Assembly (NCBI GenBank): GCA_942490945.1
Contig: CALNYZ010000018.1
Location: 124,001-188,000 of the forward strand
Origin: CALNYZ01 sp942490945
GTDB lineage: Bacteria > Pseudomonadota > Gammaproteobacteria > UBA6429 > Thiohalophilaceae
Direction: 5' to 3'
DNA length: 64,000 bases
Shown: one piece after another, positions 1 to 8,255 of the stretch
How the letters are laid out: every line of letters begins with the position of its first letter
How positions within the stretch are numbered: position 1 is the stretch's first letter
Translations under genes and position numbers: made by a program
The notes under the pieces: model-generated
Databases searched by the model: none
Seen by the model: the letters and a program-made list of their open reading frames with translations, nothing else
Told to the model about the DNA's origin: nothing

Positions 1-19
1 ATAATGATAGTTGGATAAT

Positions 20-2146
20 ATGAAACAGATTTTACAGGATTTACAACGCGGTGATACATTGCTGGTTGATGTTCCCGCTCCAGCAGTTAGCAAGGGCTGT
101 GTTTTGATACGTACAACGAGAAGCCTTATTTCCGTTGGGACAGAACGGATGCTATTTGATTTTGGAAAGGCATCTCTGCTTGGCAAGGCACGTCAGCAGC
201 CAGAGAAAGTAAAAATGGTCATAGACAAAATTAAAACTGATGGTCTATTTACCACACTAGATGCAGTTCACGCGAAATTGGCAAAGCCAATACCGCTTGG
301 GTATAGTAATGTTGGTGTAGTGTTGGAGGTTGGGAGTGATGTCGGTGGATTAAAACCTGGTGACAGGGTTGTATCGAATGGACCGCATGCAGAAATAGTG
401 ATAGTCCCCAAAAATCTTTGTGTAAAAATACCGGATAACGTTGACGATGATTCGGCTGCATTTACAATTTTGGCGAGTATCGGTTTGCAAGGATTACGGT
501 TGGCTAGACCCGAACTGGGAGAAACCTTCGTTGTTACAGGCGCTGGATTGATAGGTTTGTTGACTATTCAGTTATTGCACGCGTTTGGATGCCGGGTTTT
601 GGCGATTGATTTCGATGATAACAAGCTGGCGCTTGCAAAGGATATTGGCGCGTATACTTGCAATCCAGGTAAAGGAGAGGATCCAGTTGCAAGAGGAATT
701 GAGATCAGTCGAGGTAAGGGTGTAGATGGTGTCATTATTACTGCAGCGACTAATTCGGATGAGCCAGTCAGCCAGGCAGCAAAAATGTTGCGTAAACGTG
801 GTCGGATTATTCTGGTTGGAGTTACAGGCTTGAAGTTAAATCGTGCTGATTTTTATGAAAAGGAAATATCGTTTCAGGTTTCGTGCTCGTATGGGCCTGG
901 GCGTTATGATACTGAGTATGAAGATAAAGGTAATGACTACCCTTATGGGTTTGTTCGCTGGACAGAACAACGTAATTTTGAAGCTGTACTTGATATGTTA
1001 AGCGAAAACAAGTTGGATGTAAGTGCGCTTATATCACATTACTTTGAAATTGATGATGCAGCAAAAGCCTATGCCATTATGGCCAAAAATGAGCCTGTGC
1101 TTGGTATATTATTAAAATATCCAGGTACAGCAGAAAGAAATCTACATCTGCGAACCATTACACTGGACAATACAGCCAAAACAAACAAGACAAAAGAAAA
1201 TGCCTTGGACAAGGCCTGTATCAGCTTTATTGGCGCAGGTAATTATGCTACTGCTTTACTTATCCCTGCATTCAGTAAATCAGAATGTCGTTTACGTTAT
1301 GTGTCATCAAATGGAGGTGTTAGTTGTAGTTATGCTGGTAAAAAGTTTGGTTTTGAAAAAACTACGACTGACATAGAGCCAATTCTGGAAGATCAAGATA
1401 CGAATACCATTGTTATCACAACACGACACAATAGCCATGCGAAATTGGTGACCAAAGCTTTATTAGCCGGGAAGCATGTTTTTGTGGAAAAACCACTTTG
1501 TCTTACGATTGATGAATTGGCAGAGATAGAGTCGACATATAGGAATATTACAACCAGACAATTACTTATGGTTGGCTTTAACAGACGGTTTTCACCGCAA
1601 ATTCAAAAAATTAAATCATTATTGAATAATGTGCATGGTTATAAGTCATTTGTCATGACAGTAAATGCAGGTGATATTCCCGAGAATCATTGGACACAGG
1701 ATGAAGAGATTGGCGGAGGAAGAATTATTGGTGAAGTATGTCACTTTATTGATTTGTTAAGATACCTGGCAGCATCTGATATAGAAACGTATCAGGCCAT
1801 ATATATGGATACAAAAACCAGAGATACAGTTTGTATTTCATTGAAATTTAGCGACGGGTCTGTTGGTACAATTAATTATTTCTCAAATGGCCACAAGTCT
1901 TTGCCAAAAGAAAGACTGGAAGTATTTGCTTCGGGCAGAGTATTACAACTTGATAACTTCAGAAAATTGAAAGCCTATGGCTGGCCTGGATTTAAAAAAA
2001 TGAATTTATGGAGACAGGATAAGGGACAAGTCGCATGTGTAGCAGCATTTATTAAAGCAATAGAGAGCGGTACGAGTGCACCTATTTCCGTAGATGAAAT
2101 ATTTCAGATATCACGTATCACTATTGAGCTTGCAAATCAAACCTAA
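20..2146 (+). CDS. Bi-domain oxidoreductase (MDR dehydrogenase fused to Gfo/Idh/MocA)
   Basis: A two-domain NAD(P)-linked oxidoreductase of about 709 residues. Residues 1-370 look like a medium-chain (zinc-type) alcohol dehydrogenase with a Rossmann region around VVTGAGLIGLL. Residues 400-700 carry a second Rossmann fold of the Gfo/Idh/MocA type, with FIGAGNYATALL and the EKPL motif. The open frame begins at a TTG at 11, but the ATG at 20 gives the usual family start (MKQILQDL). A short frame ending in TAA at 16-18 may be the tail of the preceding gene. In polysaccharide clusters this fusion is often next to heparinase-like proteins, as here. It probably acts in nucleotide-sugar or uronic-acid metabolism; the substrate is unknown. 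Confidence 0.85.
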   Translation: MKQILQDLQRGDTLLVDVPAPAVSKGCVLIRTTRSLISVGTERMLFDFGKASLLGKARQQPEKVKMVIDKIKTDGLFTTLDAVHAKLAKPIPLGYSNVGVVLEVGSDVGGLKPGDRVVSNGPHAEIVIVPKNLCVKIPDNVDDDSAAFTILASIGLQGLRLARPELGETFVVTGAGLIGLLTIQLLHAFGCRVLAIDFDDNKLALAKDIGAYTCNPGKGEDPVARGIEISRGKGVDGVIITAATNSDEPVSQAAKMLRKRGRIILVGVTGLKLNRADFYEKEISFQVSCSYGPGRYDTEYEDKGNDYPYGFVRWTEQRNFEAVLDMLSENKLDVSALISHYFEIDDAAKAYAIMAKNEPVLGILLKYPGTAERNLHLRTITLDNTAKTNKTKENALDKACISFIGAGNYATALLIPAFSKSECRLRYVSSNGGVSCSYAGKKFGFEKTTTDIEPILEDQDTNTIVITTRHNSHAKLVTKALLAGKHVFVEKPLCLTIDELAEIESTYRNITTRQLLMVGFNRRFSPQIQKIKSLLNNVHGYKSFVMTVNAGDIPENHWTQDEEIGGGRIIGEVCHFIDLLRYLAASDIETYQAIYMDTKTRDTVCISLKFSDGSVGTINYFSNGHKSLPKERLEVFASGRVLQLDNFRKLKAYGWPGFKKMNLWRQDKGQVACVAAFIKAIESGTSAPISVDEIFQISRITIELANQT

Positions 2147-2160
2147 TTCAAGAACATTCT

Positions 2161-3261
2161 ATGCTTATTGATATAATTGCGGGTGCACGTCCTAACTTCA
2201 TGAAAATTTCGCCTATTATCAAGGCGTTAAAAAAACATCAAGAAGCAGGAAGTGAACTTTTATACAGACTGGTTCACACGGGTCAACATTATGATTCTCG
2301 TATGTCAGGCGATTTTTTCTTACAGCTTGGCATACCTGAACCAGATGTGAACCTTGGTGTTGGATCAGGAACACAGTCTGAACAGACTGCAGCTATAATG
2401 GTTGGATATGAAAAGCTGATACAGTCAAGACCTTGTGATCTGTGTCTTGTTGTAGGCGATGTTACATCAACCATGGCATGTGCAATTGTAGCAAAAAAAA
2501 ATTGTATTAAAGTAGCACATGTAGAAGGCGGGATACGCTCGGGGGATTGGGGAATGCCAGAGGAGGTTAATCGCATTATAACTGATTCAATTACTAATTA
2601 CTTTTTTACTACAAGTGAAGTTGCAAACAGTAATTTGAGAAAGGCGGGTATTGCCGACGAAAATATATATTTTGTCGGTAATACTATGATAGATACACTT
2701 CTGGAAAATGTAGAGAATTTACGCAAGCCGGAATTCTGGAATGAAAAAAAGCTTGTCAACAAGGAGTATTTTGTTCTCACATTACACAGGCCAGCAAATG
2801 TAGATACATATACTGATTTCAAAGAAATATTAAATTCAGTAGTAGAGGGTGTGCGAGGCCTGCCAATATTATTTCCAGTACATCCACGCACTGCAAAATC
2901 GTTGCAAGATATAAAAAAATTACCTGAAAATCTGCATCTGGTTGAACCTCAACCATATCTTGAGTTTATCTATCTTGTAAAACATGCAAAGGCAGTCATT
3001 ACAGATTCTGGTGGTATAACCGAGGAAACAACAGTTTTGAATGTACCGTGCATGACATTGCGTGATAATACAGAACGTCCAGAGACAGTAAATTTTGGAA
3101 CAAATGAACTGATAGGTAAGAATGTTGAAAAATTAATGCCTGCATTTGAAAGACTGTTCAAAAATAAATGGAAACAAGGCTCAGTCCCCGAAAAATGGGA
3201 TGGCAAGACTGGTGAAAGAATCGTTAGTATACTGGAAGGATTGTACAGTAATAAAAAGTGA
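2161..3261 (+). CDS. wecB: UDP-N-acetylglucosamine 2-epimerase (non-hydrolysing)
   Basis: A cytoplasmic enzyme interconverting UDP-GlcNAc and UDP-ManNAc, feeding surface polysaccharide. At 366 residues it has the normal family length. The N-terminal GARPNFMK, the HTGQHYD segment, HVEGGIRSGDW and the C-terminal nucleotide-binding region ITDSGGITEE are all present and unbroken. It starts 14 bases after the upstream oxidoreductase. Its stop codon overlaps the GTG start of the heparinase-like gene, so the three are almost certainly co-transcribed. The epimerase family is certain. Whether the product is ManNAc itself or a further modified derivative cannot be read from the sequence. Confidence 0.92.
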   Translation: MLIDIIAGARPNFMKISPIIKALKKHQEAGSELLYRLVHTGQHYDSRMSGDFFLQLGIPEPDVNLGVGSGTQSEQTAAIMVGYEKLIQSRPCDLCLVVGDVTSTMACAIVAKKNCIKVAHVEGGIRSGDWGMPEEVNRIITDSITNYFFTTSEVANSNLRKAGIADENIYFVGNTMIDTLLENVENLRKPEFWNEKKLVNKEYFVLTLHRPANVDTYTDFKEILNSVVEGVRGLPILFPVHPRTAKSLQDIKKLPENLHLVEPQPYLEFIYLVKHAKAVITDSGGITEETTVLNVPCMTLRDNTERPETVNFGTNELIGKNVEKLMPAFERLFKNKWKQGSVPEKWDGKTGERIVSILEGLYSNKK

Positions 3262-4901
3262 CTATGTTCGCCTTAATGAAGTACATTAATACGATTCGAT
3301 ATTTGCGACCTGTTCAGATTTATGGACGCATAAAATACAAGTATTATAAACCTGCAATAAAGCTGTCAACTTCACCTTGTCTGCGTTATGTCAGTGATAA
3401 TTGGCAGACTCCATCTTTTCGACAACAATCCTTACACGGCTCATTCAGATTCAGGTTTTTAAACGAAGAGCATTCATTACATAATGCCGATGATTGGGAC
3501 AATGTACAGCATTCAAAGCTCTGGAGATATAATCTCCATTATTTTGATGATTTGACAGCATTTAATGCATATGAACGTACTGAATTGCACCGTAGCCTGA
3601 TTAATAAATGGATATATGAAAATTTACCTATGCGAGGTACAGGATGGGAACCATATCCTACATCACTGCGTATAGTAAACTGGATAAAATGGGCATTAGC
3701 AGGTAATGCAATGTTACCTGAATATCTGGTAAGTTTGACCCTTCAGGCACGCTGGCTATCAAAAAGATTAGAAATACATATTTTAGGAAATCACCTTTTC
3801 AAAAATGCTAAAGCCCTGATTTTTGCAGGATTGTTTTTCAAAGGGGTTGAAGCAGATAAATGGCTTCACACAGGATTGAAGCTGCTGGATATAGAAGTTT
3901 GTGAACAAATAAAATCTGATGGTGGACATTTTGAATTAAGTCCAATGTACCATGCAATTATTGTTGAGGACCTGCTGGATTTAATTAATGCTGACAGAGC
4001 ATGGCCAGACAGGATACCAGGACAGACAATATCCGGGTGGTCAAAGATAGTCAGAAAAATGATTGAGTGGCTAAATTACATGACGCATAAAGATGGAGGT
4101 TTTTCATTTTTTAATGACTCGGTAAATGGTATTGCACCGTCATATTATGAACTTTGTGCTTATGCAGACAGGCTGGGTATAGAATATAAAACAAATAGCA
4201 ATAGTGTGAATTATTTGAGGGACAGTGGGTATATTCGAGTAACTAAGGGACCCTTAACAGGAATATTGGATGTTGCTCCGATTGGTCCTGACTATTTGCC
4301 CGGTCATGCTCATGCTGATACGCTGAGTTTTGAACTGGATTTATATGAACATCGAGTGTTTGTAAATTCAGGTATTTCGCAATATGGAAATGATAATATA
4401 CGACAGTTACAACGTAGCACTCGCTCTCACAATACAGTGGTTGTTGATGGGGAAGATTCATCTGAAGTGTGGTCGGGATTCAGAGTGGCCAGACGGGCAT
4501 ACCCTGAAAACTGCAAAATTGATGTAGTCGAAAATAAAATACATGTAACATGTGCACATAATGGTTATAAACGATTGAAAGGAAAATGTATACACGAAAG
4601 GAATTGGATGTTTAGTGATAACGAATGTTGTGTAACGGACAAAGTTAGTGGCACGTACCAATTGGCGACAGCCAGATATTATTTTCATCCTGATGTGATA
4701 ATTAAAGAATCTATAAACAATCCAGACTTGTTTTATTTAACGTTAAAAACTGGAGAGAAAATTAAAGTAAGCATAGTTGGAGCGGATAATATAATACTAA
4801 ATGATACAACATGGCATCCAGAGTTTGGTAAAAGCATTAAAAATAAATGCATCTCTGCCAGCTTTAGTAAGCATGAAATTAAAACAAAAATAAGTTGGTA
4901 G
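3258..4901 (+). CDS. Heparinase II/III family protein
   Basis: A 547-residue protein of the heparinase II/III (alginate-lyase-like) superfamily. The N-terminal half is helical (WRYNLHYFDD, GNHLFKNAKAL, GGHFELSPMYHAI) and the C-terminal half contains the beta-sandwich motif LPGHAHADTLSFEL. No signal peptide is obvious, although true lyases of this family are usually exported. In polysaccharide clusters such proteins are thought to edit or modify the polymer. The GTG at 3258 overlaps the wecB stop; the ATG at 3264 is an alternative start. Together with the bi-domain oxidoreductase it forms a recurrent EPS/O-antigen pair. The family is clear; the reaction is inferred. Confidence 0.85.
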   Translation: MTMFALMKYINTIRYLRPVQIYGRIKYKYYKPAIKLSTSPCLRYVSDNWQTPSFRQQSLHGSFRFRFLNEEHSLHNADDWDNVQHSKLWRYNLHYFDDLTAFNAYERTELHRSLINKWIYENLPMRGTGWEPYPTSLRIVNWIKWALAGNAMLPEYLVSLTLQARWLSKRLEIHILGNHLFKNAKALIFAGLFFKGVEADKWLHTGLKLLDIEVCEQIKSDGGHFELSPMYHAIIVEDLLDLINADRAWPDRIPGQTISGWSKIVRKMIEWLNYMTHKDGGFSFFNDSVNGIAPSYYELCAYADRLGIEYKTNSNSVNYLRDSGYIRVTKGPLTGILDVAPIGPDYLPGHAHADTLSFELDLYEHRVFVNSGISQYGNDNIRQLQRSTRSHNTVVVDGEDSSEVWSGFRVARRAYPENCKIDVVENKIHVTCAHNGYKRLKGKCIHERNWMFSDNECCVTDKVSGTYQLATARYYFHPDVIIKESINNPDLFYLTLKTGEKIKVSIVGADNIILNDTTWHPEFGKSIKNKCISASFSKHEIKTKISW

Positions 4902-4905
4902 GAGC

Positions 4906-6081
4906 TTGAGAATTCTGGTTTTGAGTTTCTATTTCACACCTGATTTATCAGCAGGGTCATTTCGGACGGCTGCTTTTATAAATGAGTTACTGAAAAAAAT
5001 ACAAAATGACACGTGCATAGATATAGTATCTACTTTGCCAAATCGTTACAAAACATTCTGTAATGAGGCGCCTGAGTACGAAAAGACTGGAAACATGGAA
5101 ATTTTCAGAATAAGTCTTCCATCACACAAAAGTGGTATTTTTGACCAGTCCAAGGCTTTTTTAAAATATTTTAAAGAAGCAAGTAAACTTACATCCGGGA
5201 AAAAATATGATTTGATTTATGCGACGTCATCGCGACTTATGACAGCTTTCCTTGCCGCTTGTATTGCAAAAAGACAAAAAGCACCTTTATATCTTGATAT
5301 ACGAGATATATTTGTCGATACTATCAAGGATGTTGTGCCAAAAAAAGCAGCAATTCCAATTTATAAACTATTCTCATATTTTGAAAGATGGACAATAAAA
5401 AACGCATCAAAAATTAATCTGGTGTCTGGAGGATTTAAAGATTATTTTGAATACCGGTATCCTGAAAAGACATTTTCGTATTATACAAATGGTATAGATG
5501 ATGATTTTATCGATATGAGAGCTGAATTATCTGCAAGCAATAATACAAATTATCCTGTTAAGGTTTTGTATGCAGGAAATATTGGAGATGGCCAAGGGTT
5601 ACATAAAATTATACCAGATCTCTCCAAAAGAATGGGTAACAAAATGGAATTTATTATAATAGGTGATGGTGGGAAAAAAGAATTACTTCAGAAAGTATTG
5701 AAAGAACGTCAATGTGATAATGTCAAATTGTATCCTCCAGTTGGGCGAAATGAGCTGATTTCTGAGTATCATAATGCTGATGTATTATTTCTACATCTTA
5801 ATAATTATCCAGCATTTAGAAAAGTACTTCCATCTAAAATATTCGAATATGCGGCTGTTGGCAAACCCATTTGGGCAGGTGTTGCCGGATATTCTGCCGA
5901 TTTTATAAATAGTGAAATACAAAACGCGGTAGTTTTTCATCCATGCAATAGTAAAGATGCTATTGAGGTACTAAAATTACTTGAAATTAAAAATAATCAT
6001 CGCACAGAATTTATAAGCAAGTATGCACGATCCAAAATTATGGCTTTCATGGTTGACGATGTACTTTCAATTTTAAACTGA
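4906..6081 (+). CDS. Glycosyltransferase family 4 (WbuB-like)
   Basis: A 391-residue retaining glycosyltransferase with two Rossmann-like lobes, cytoplasmic or membrane-associated. The N-terminal LVLSFYFTPDLSAGSFR is typical of WbuB-type enzymes. The C-terminal lobe has VLYAGNIGDGQGL and FEYAAVGKPIWAGV, where the E-x7-E region binds the nucleotide sugar. No ATG is near the conserved N-terminus, so I take the TTG at 4906. The purine-rich GGAG before it is unusually close (one base), so the start is somewhat uncertain. It lies four bases after the heparinase-like gene. It is likely to add a sugar to the lipid-linked O-unit; donor and acceptor are unknown. Confidence 0.85.
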   Translation: MRILVLSFYFTPDLSAGSFRTAAFINELLKKIQNDTCIDIVSTLPNRYKTFCNEAPEYEKTGNMEIFRISLPSHKSGIFDQSKAFLKYFKEASKLTSGKKYDLIYATSSRLMTAFLAACIAKRQKAPLYLDIRDIFVDTIKDVVPKKAAIPIYKLFSYFERWTIKNASKINLVSGGFKDYFEYRYPEKTFSYYTNGIDDDFIDMRAELSASNNTNYPVKVLYAGNIGDGQGLHKIIPDLSKRMGNKMEFIIIGDGGKKELLQKVLKERQCDNVKLYPPVGRNELISEYHNADVLFLHLNNYPAFRKVLPSKIFEYAAVGKPIWAGVAGYSADFINSEIQNAVVFHPCNSKDAIEVLKLLEIKNNHRTEFISKYARSKIMAFMVDDVLSILN

Positions 6082-6092
6082 CAATAATAAAT

Positions 6093-7058
6093 TTGAACAT
6101 TCTTATAACAGGCGCAACAGGATTTATAGGTCGGTCATTAGTCAATGCTATTCATAAAATACCGGGCTGGAATATTATTGCTGTAGTCAGGAAAGTGGAC
6201 TCTGATTTCCCCGACAATATCAGGCAATTTGAGATTAAAGATATTTACTTGCAAAAAGATTGGAGTGATGTACTGAAAAACACGGATGTGATAATTCATA
6301 CAGCTGCTCGAGTACATATAATGTCAGATTCGTCTGTTAACCCTGCTCAAGAATTTAGCAATATAAATAAATCTGCTACATTAAAACTTGCCAGGCAAGC
6401 TGCAGATAATCGAGTAAAACGGTTTATTTATATAAGTACGATAAAGGTTAATGGTGAGATGACCTGCGTAGGAAGTCCATTTACAGAGGACGATGAAAGA
6501 ATGCCTGCTGATCATTATGCAAATTCTAAGTTTGAAGCAGAACAGGGCCTGGAGAGCATATGTAGACAGACTACTATGGAGTATGTGATTATACGTCCAC
6601 CACTCGTGTATGGACCAGGGGTAAAAGGAAATTTTCTAAGCATGATGAAATGGTTATATAATGGTGTCCCGTTGCCTCTTGGCCGTGCGGATAACAAAAG
6701 AAGTCTGATATCATTGGCAAATTTAACCAGCCTGATTCTGATCTGTGTTTCTCACCAGAGGGCAGCAAATCAAACATTTCTAGCCAGCGACGGCAAGGAT
6801 TTGTCTGTAAGAGAATTACTCATTTGTCTGGCAGATGCGCTAGGTAAGCCTGCGAGAATACTATCAATTCCTGTCTGGACGATAAAAGTATGTGCCGGAT
6901 TATTTGGCAAGAAAGACGTCGCACAACGACTTTTGGGAACATTACAGGTAAGTACGAACAAAGCAAATAATTTATTAGGTTGGACACCATACGAAAGTGT
7001 TGAAGAAGGATTAAAGAGGACTGCTGACCAGTTTCTAAAATCTGTGAATAAAAAATAA
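6093..7058 (+). CDS. NAD-dependent epimerase/dehydratase (WbpV-like)
   Basis: An extended short-chain dehydrogenase of 321 residues with the dinucleotide motif GATGFIGRS at the N-terminus and a Y-x3-K active site in YANSKFEAE. It is followed by a WbpL-like transferase and WbpM, the same order as wbpV-wbpL-wbpM at the end of some Pseudomonas O-antigen clusters. There WbpV reduces the 4-keto product of WbpM toward UDP-QuiNAc. I infer the same role here. The start is a TTG at 6093, as no ATG precedes the nucleotide-binding motif. A GalE-type epimerase is the alternative reading. Confidence 0.85.
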   Translation: MNILITGATGFIGRSLVNAIHKIPGWNIIAVVRKVDSDFPDNIRQFEIKDIYLQKDWSDVLKNTDVIIHTAARVHIMSDSSVNPAQEFSNINKSATLKLARQAADNRVKRFIYISTIKVNGEMTCVGSPFTEDDERMPADHYANSKFEAEQGLESICRQTTMEYVIIRPPLVYGPGVKGNFLSMMKWLYNGVPLPLGRADNKRSLISLANLTSLILICVSHQRAANQTFLASDGKDLSVRELLICLADALGKPARILSIPVWTIKVCAGLFGKKDVAQRLLGTLQVSTNKANNLLGWTPYESVEEGLKRTADQFLKSVNKK

Positions 7059-7132
7059 TTTTTATTACTAATATTTCTGAGAAATTTATTTATACAAAAA
7101 AATTCACAGAACAGTTGTTATAACTATTCTAC

Positions 7133-7170
7133 ATTATAATAAAACTTCTTTATTATAATAAAACTTCTTT
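7133..7170 (+). repeat. 19-bp tandem direct repeat, two copies
   Basis: The unit ATTATAATAAAACTTCTTT occurs twice head to tail (7133-7151 and 7152-7170) with no mismatch, just before the WbpL-like gene. Each copy contains a TATAAT-like core, so the duplication may have doubled a -10 element or a regulator site. Confidence 0.8.
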
Positions 7171-7185
7171 TTAGTTGGGGCCAGG

Positions 7186-8205
7186 ATGTTTATATTATTA
7201 ATTATTTGTGTAGGTCTTGGTAGTTACATACTTACAGCCATGTATCGTCAATATGCGCTGTCTAAAAATATTATCGACACACCAAATGAACGCAGCTCAC
7301 ACGAGTTACCGACCCCTCGTGGCGGAGGTGTTGCAATCGTTTTCGCTTTTGTAATTGGTATATTATTTCTATATTATTCAGGCTTCATAGCAACATTTGT
7401 AGTAGTTGGCATGTTAGGTGCAGGTGTTATTGTGGCAATCCTTGGCAGTTTAGATGATCATATTGAATTAAGTGCAAAATTACGAATTGCCGGACATTTC
7501 ATAGCGGCAATGTGGTTTTTATATTGGATTGAGAAGATACCATTTGAAATTGAGACGGATAGACATGGCTTTTACGTTATTGTCAGTTATGTAGTAATAG
7601 CGCTATACCTGGTATGGTTGACTAATCTTTATAATTTTATGGATGGAATTAATGGTATTGCGAGCATTGAGGCGATAACAGTAAGTTGTAGCAGTGCGAT
7701 TCTACTTTATACGACTGGTCCAGACGATAACTTATGGATGGTGACTATAGTATTGGCAATCGCTGTATTCGGGTTTCTTGTCTGGAATTTTCCACGAGCA
7801 AAAATCTTTATGGGTGATGCTGGCAGTGGCTTTCTTGGTATAACATTTGGCACCCTATCAGTATATAGTGCAGGCCAAACCCCCGAATTGTCATGGAGTT
7901 GGCTAATAATATTGGGTATATTTTTTGTTGATGCAACTTTAACCCTTGCTATGCGGATTATACGTAAGGAAATATGGTATCAGGCACACCGTGACCACGC
8001 TTATCAACATGCAGCATTACGATGGGGTCATAAGAAAATATCTACAATAGTTATGATGATAAATATAGTTTGGTTGTTTCCACTTGCATACCTTGCAAGT
8101 ATCTATCCAGCAATGGGATTACTAATTTTGATAATAGCGTATGTACCTTTAATATTTACTGCTATTATTTATAGAGCTGGTCTATGCTATATTAAAAGTA
8201 TATAA
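7186..8205 (+). CDS. Undecaprenyl-phosphate sugar-1-phosphate transferase (WbpL/WecA-like)
   Basis: A polytopic inner-membrane enzyme of the MraY/WecA family that starts O-antigen synthesis by moving an amino-sugar 1-phosphate onto undecaprenyl phosphate. At 339 residues it has about ten hydrophobic segments. It carries the conserved cytoplasmic signatures RGGGVAIV near residue 47, LDDH near 93, NLYNFMDGINGIA near 150 and the Mg-binding FMGDAGSGFLG near 207. A histidine-rich loop (HRDHAYQHA) follows. It sits between a WbpV-like reductase and WbpM, which favours a WbpL-type enzyme using a 6-deoxy-amino sugar. Upstream is a 127-base gap with a tandem repeat, so it may have its own promoter. Confidence 0.88.
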   Translation: MFILLIICVGLGSYILTAMYRQYALSKNIIDTPNERSSHELPTPRGGGVAIVFAFVIGILFLYYSGFIATFVVVGMLGAGVIVAILGSLDDHIELSAKLRIAGHFIAAMWFLYWIEKIPFEIETDRHGFYVIVSYVVIALYLVWLTNLYNFMDGINGIASIEAITVSCSSAILLYTTGPDDNLWMVTIVLAIAVFGFLVWNFPRAKIFMGDAGSGFLGITFGTLSVYSAGQTPELSWSWLIILGIFFVDATLTLAMRIIRKEIWYQAHRDHAYQHAALRWGHKKISTIVMMINIVWLFPLAYLASIYPAMGLLILIIAYVPLIFTAIIYRAGLCYIKSI

Positions 8206-8255
8206 GAAGAACCGCATAAAAGGTATAATTTAAGGTTATTCATTGAAGGGATTTT

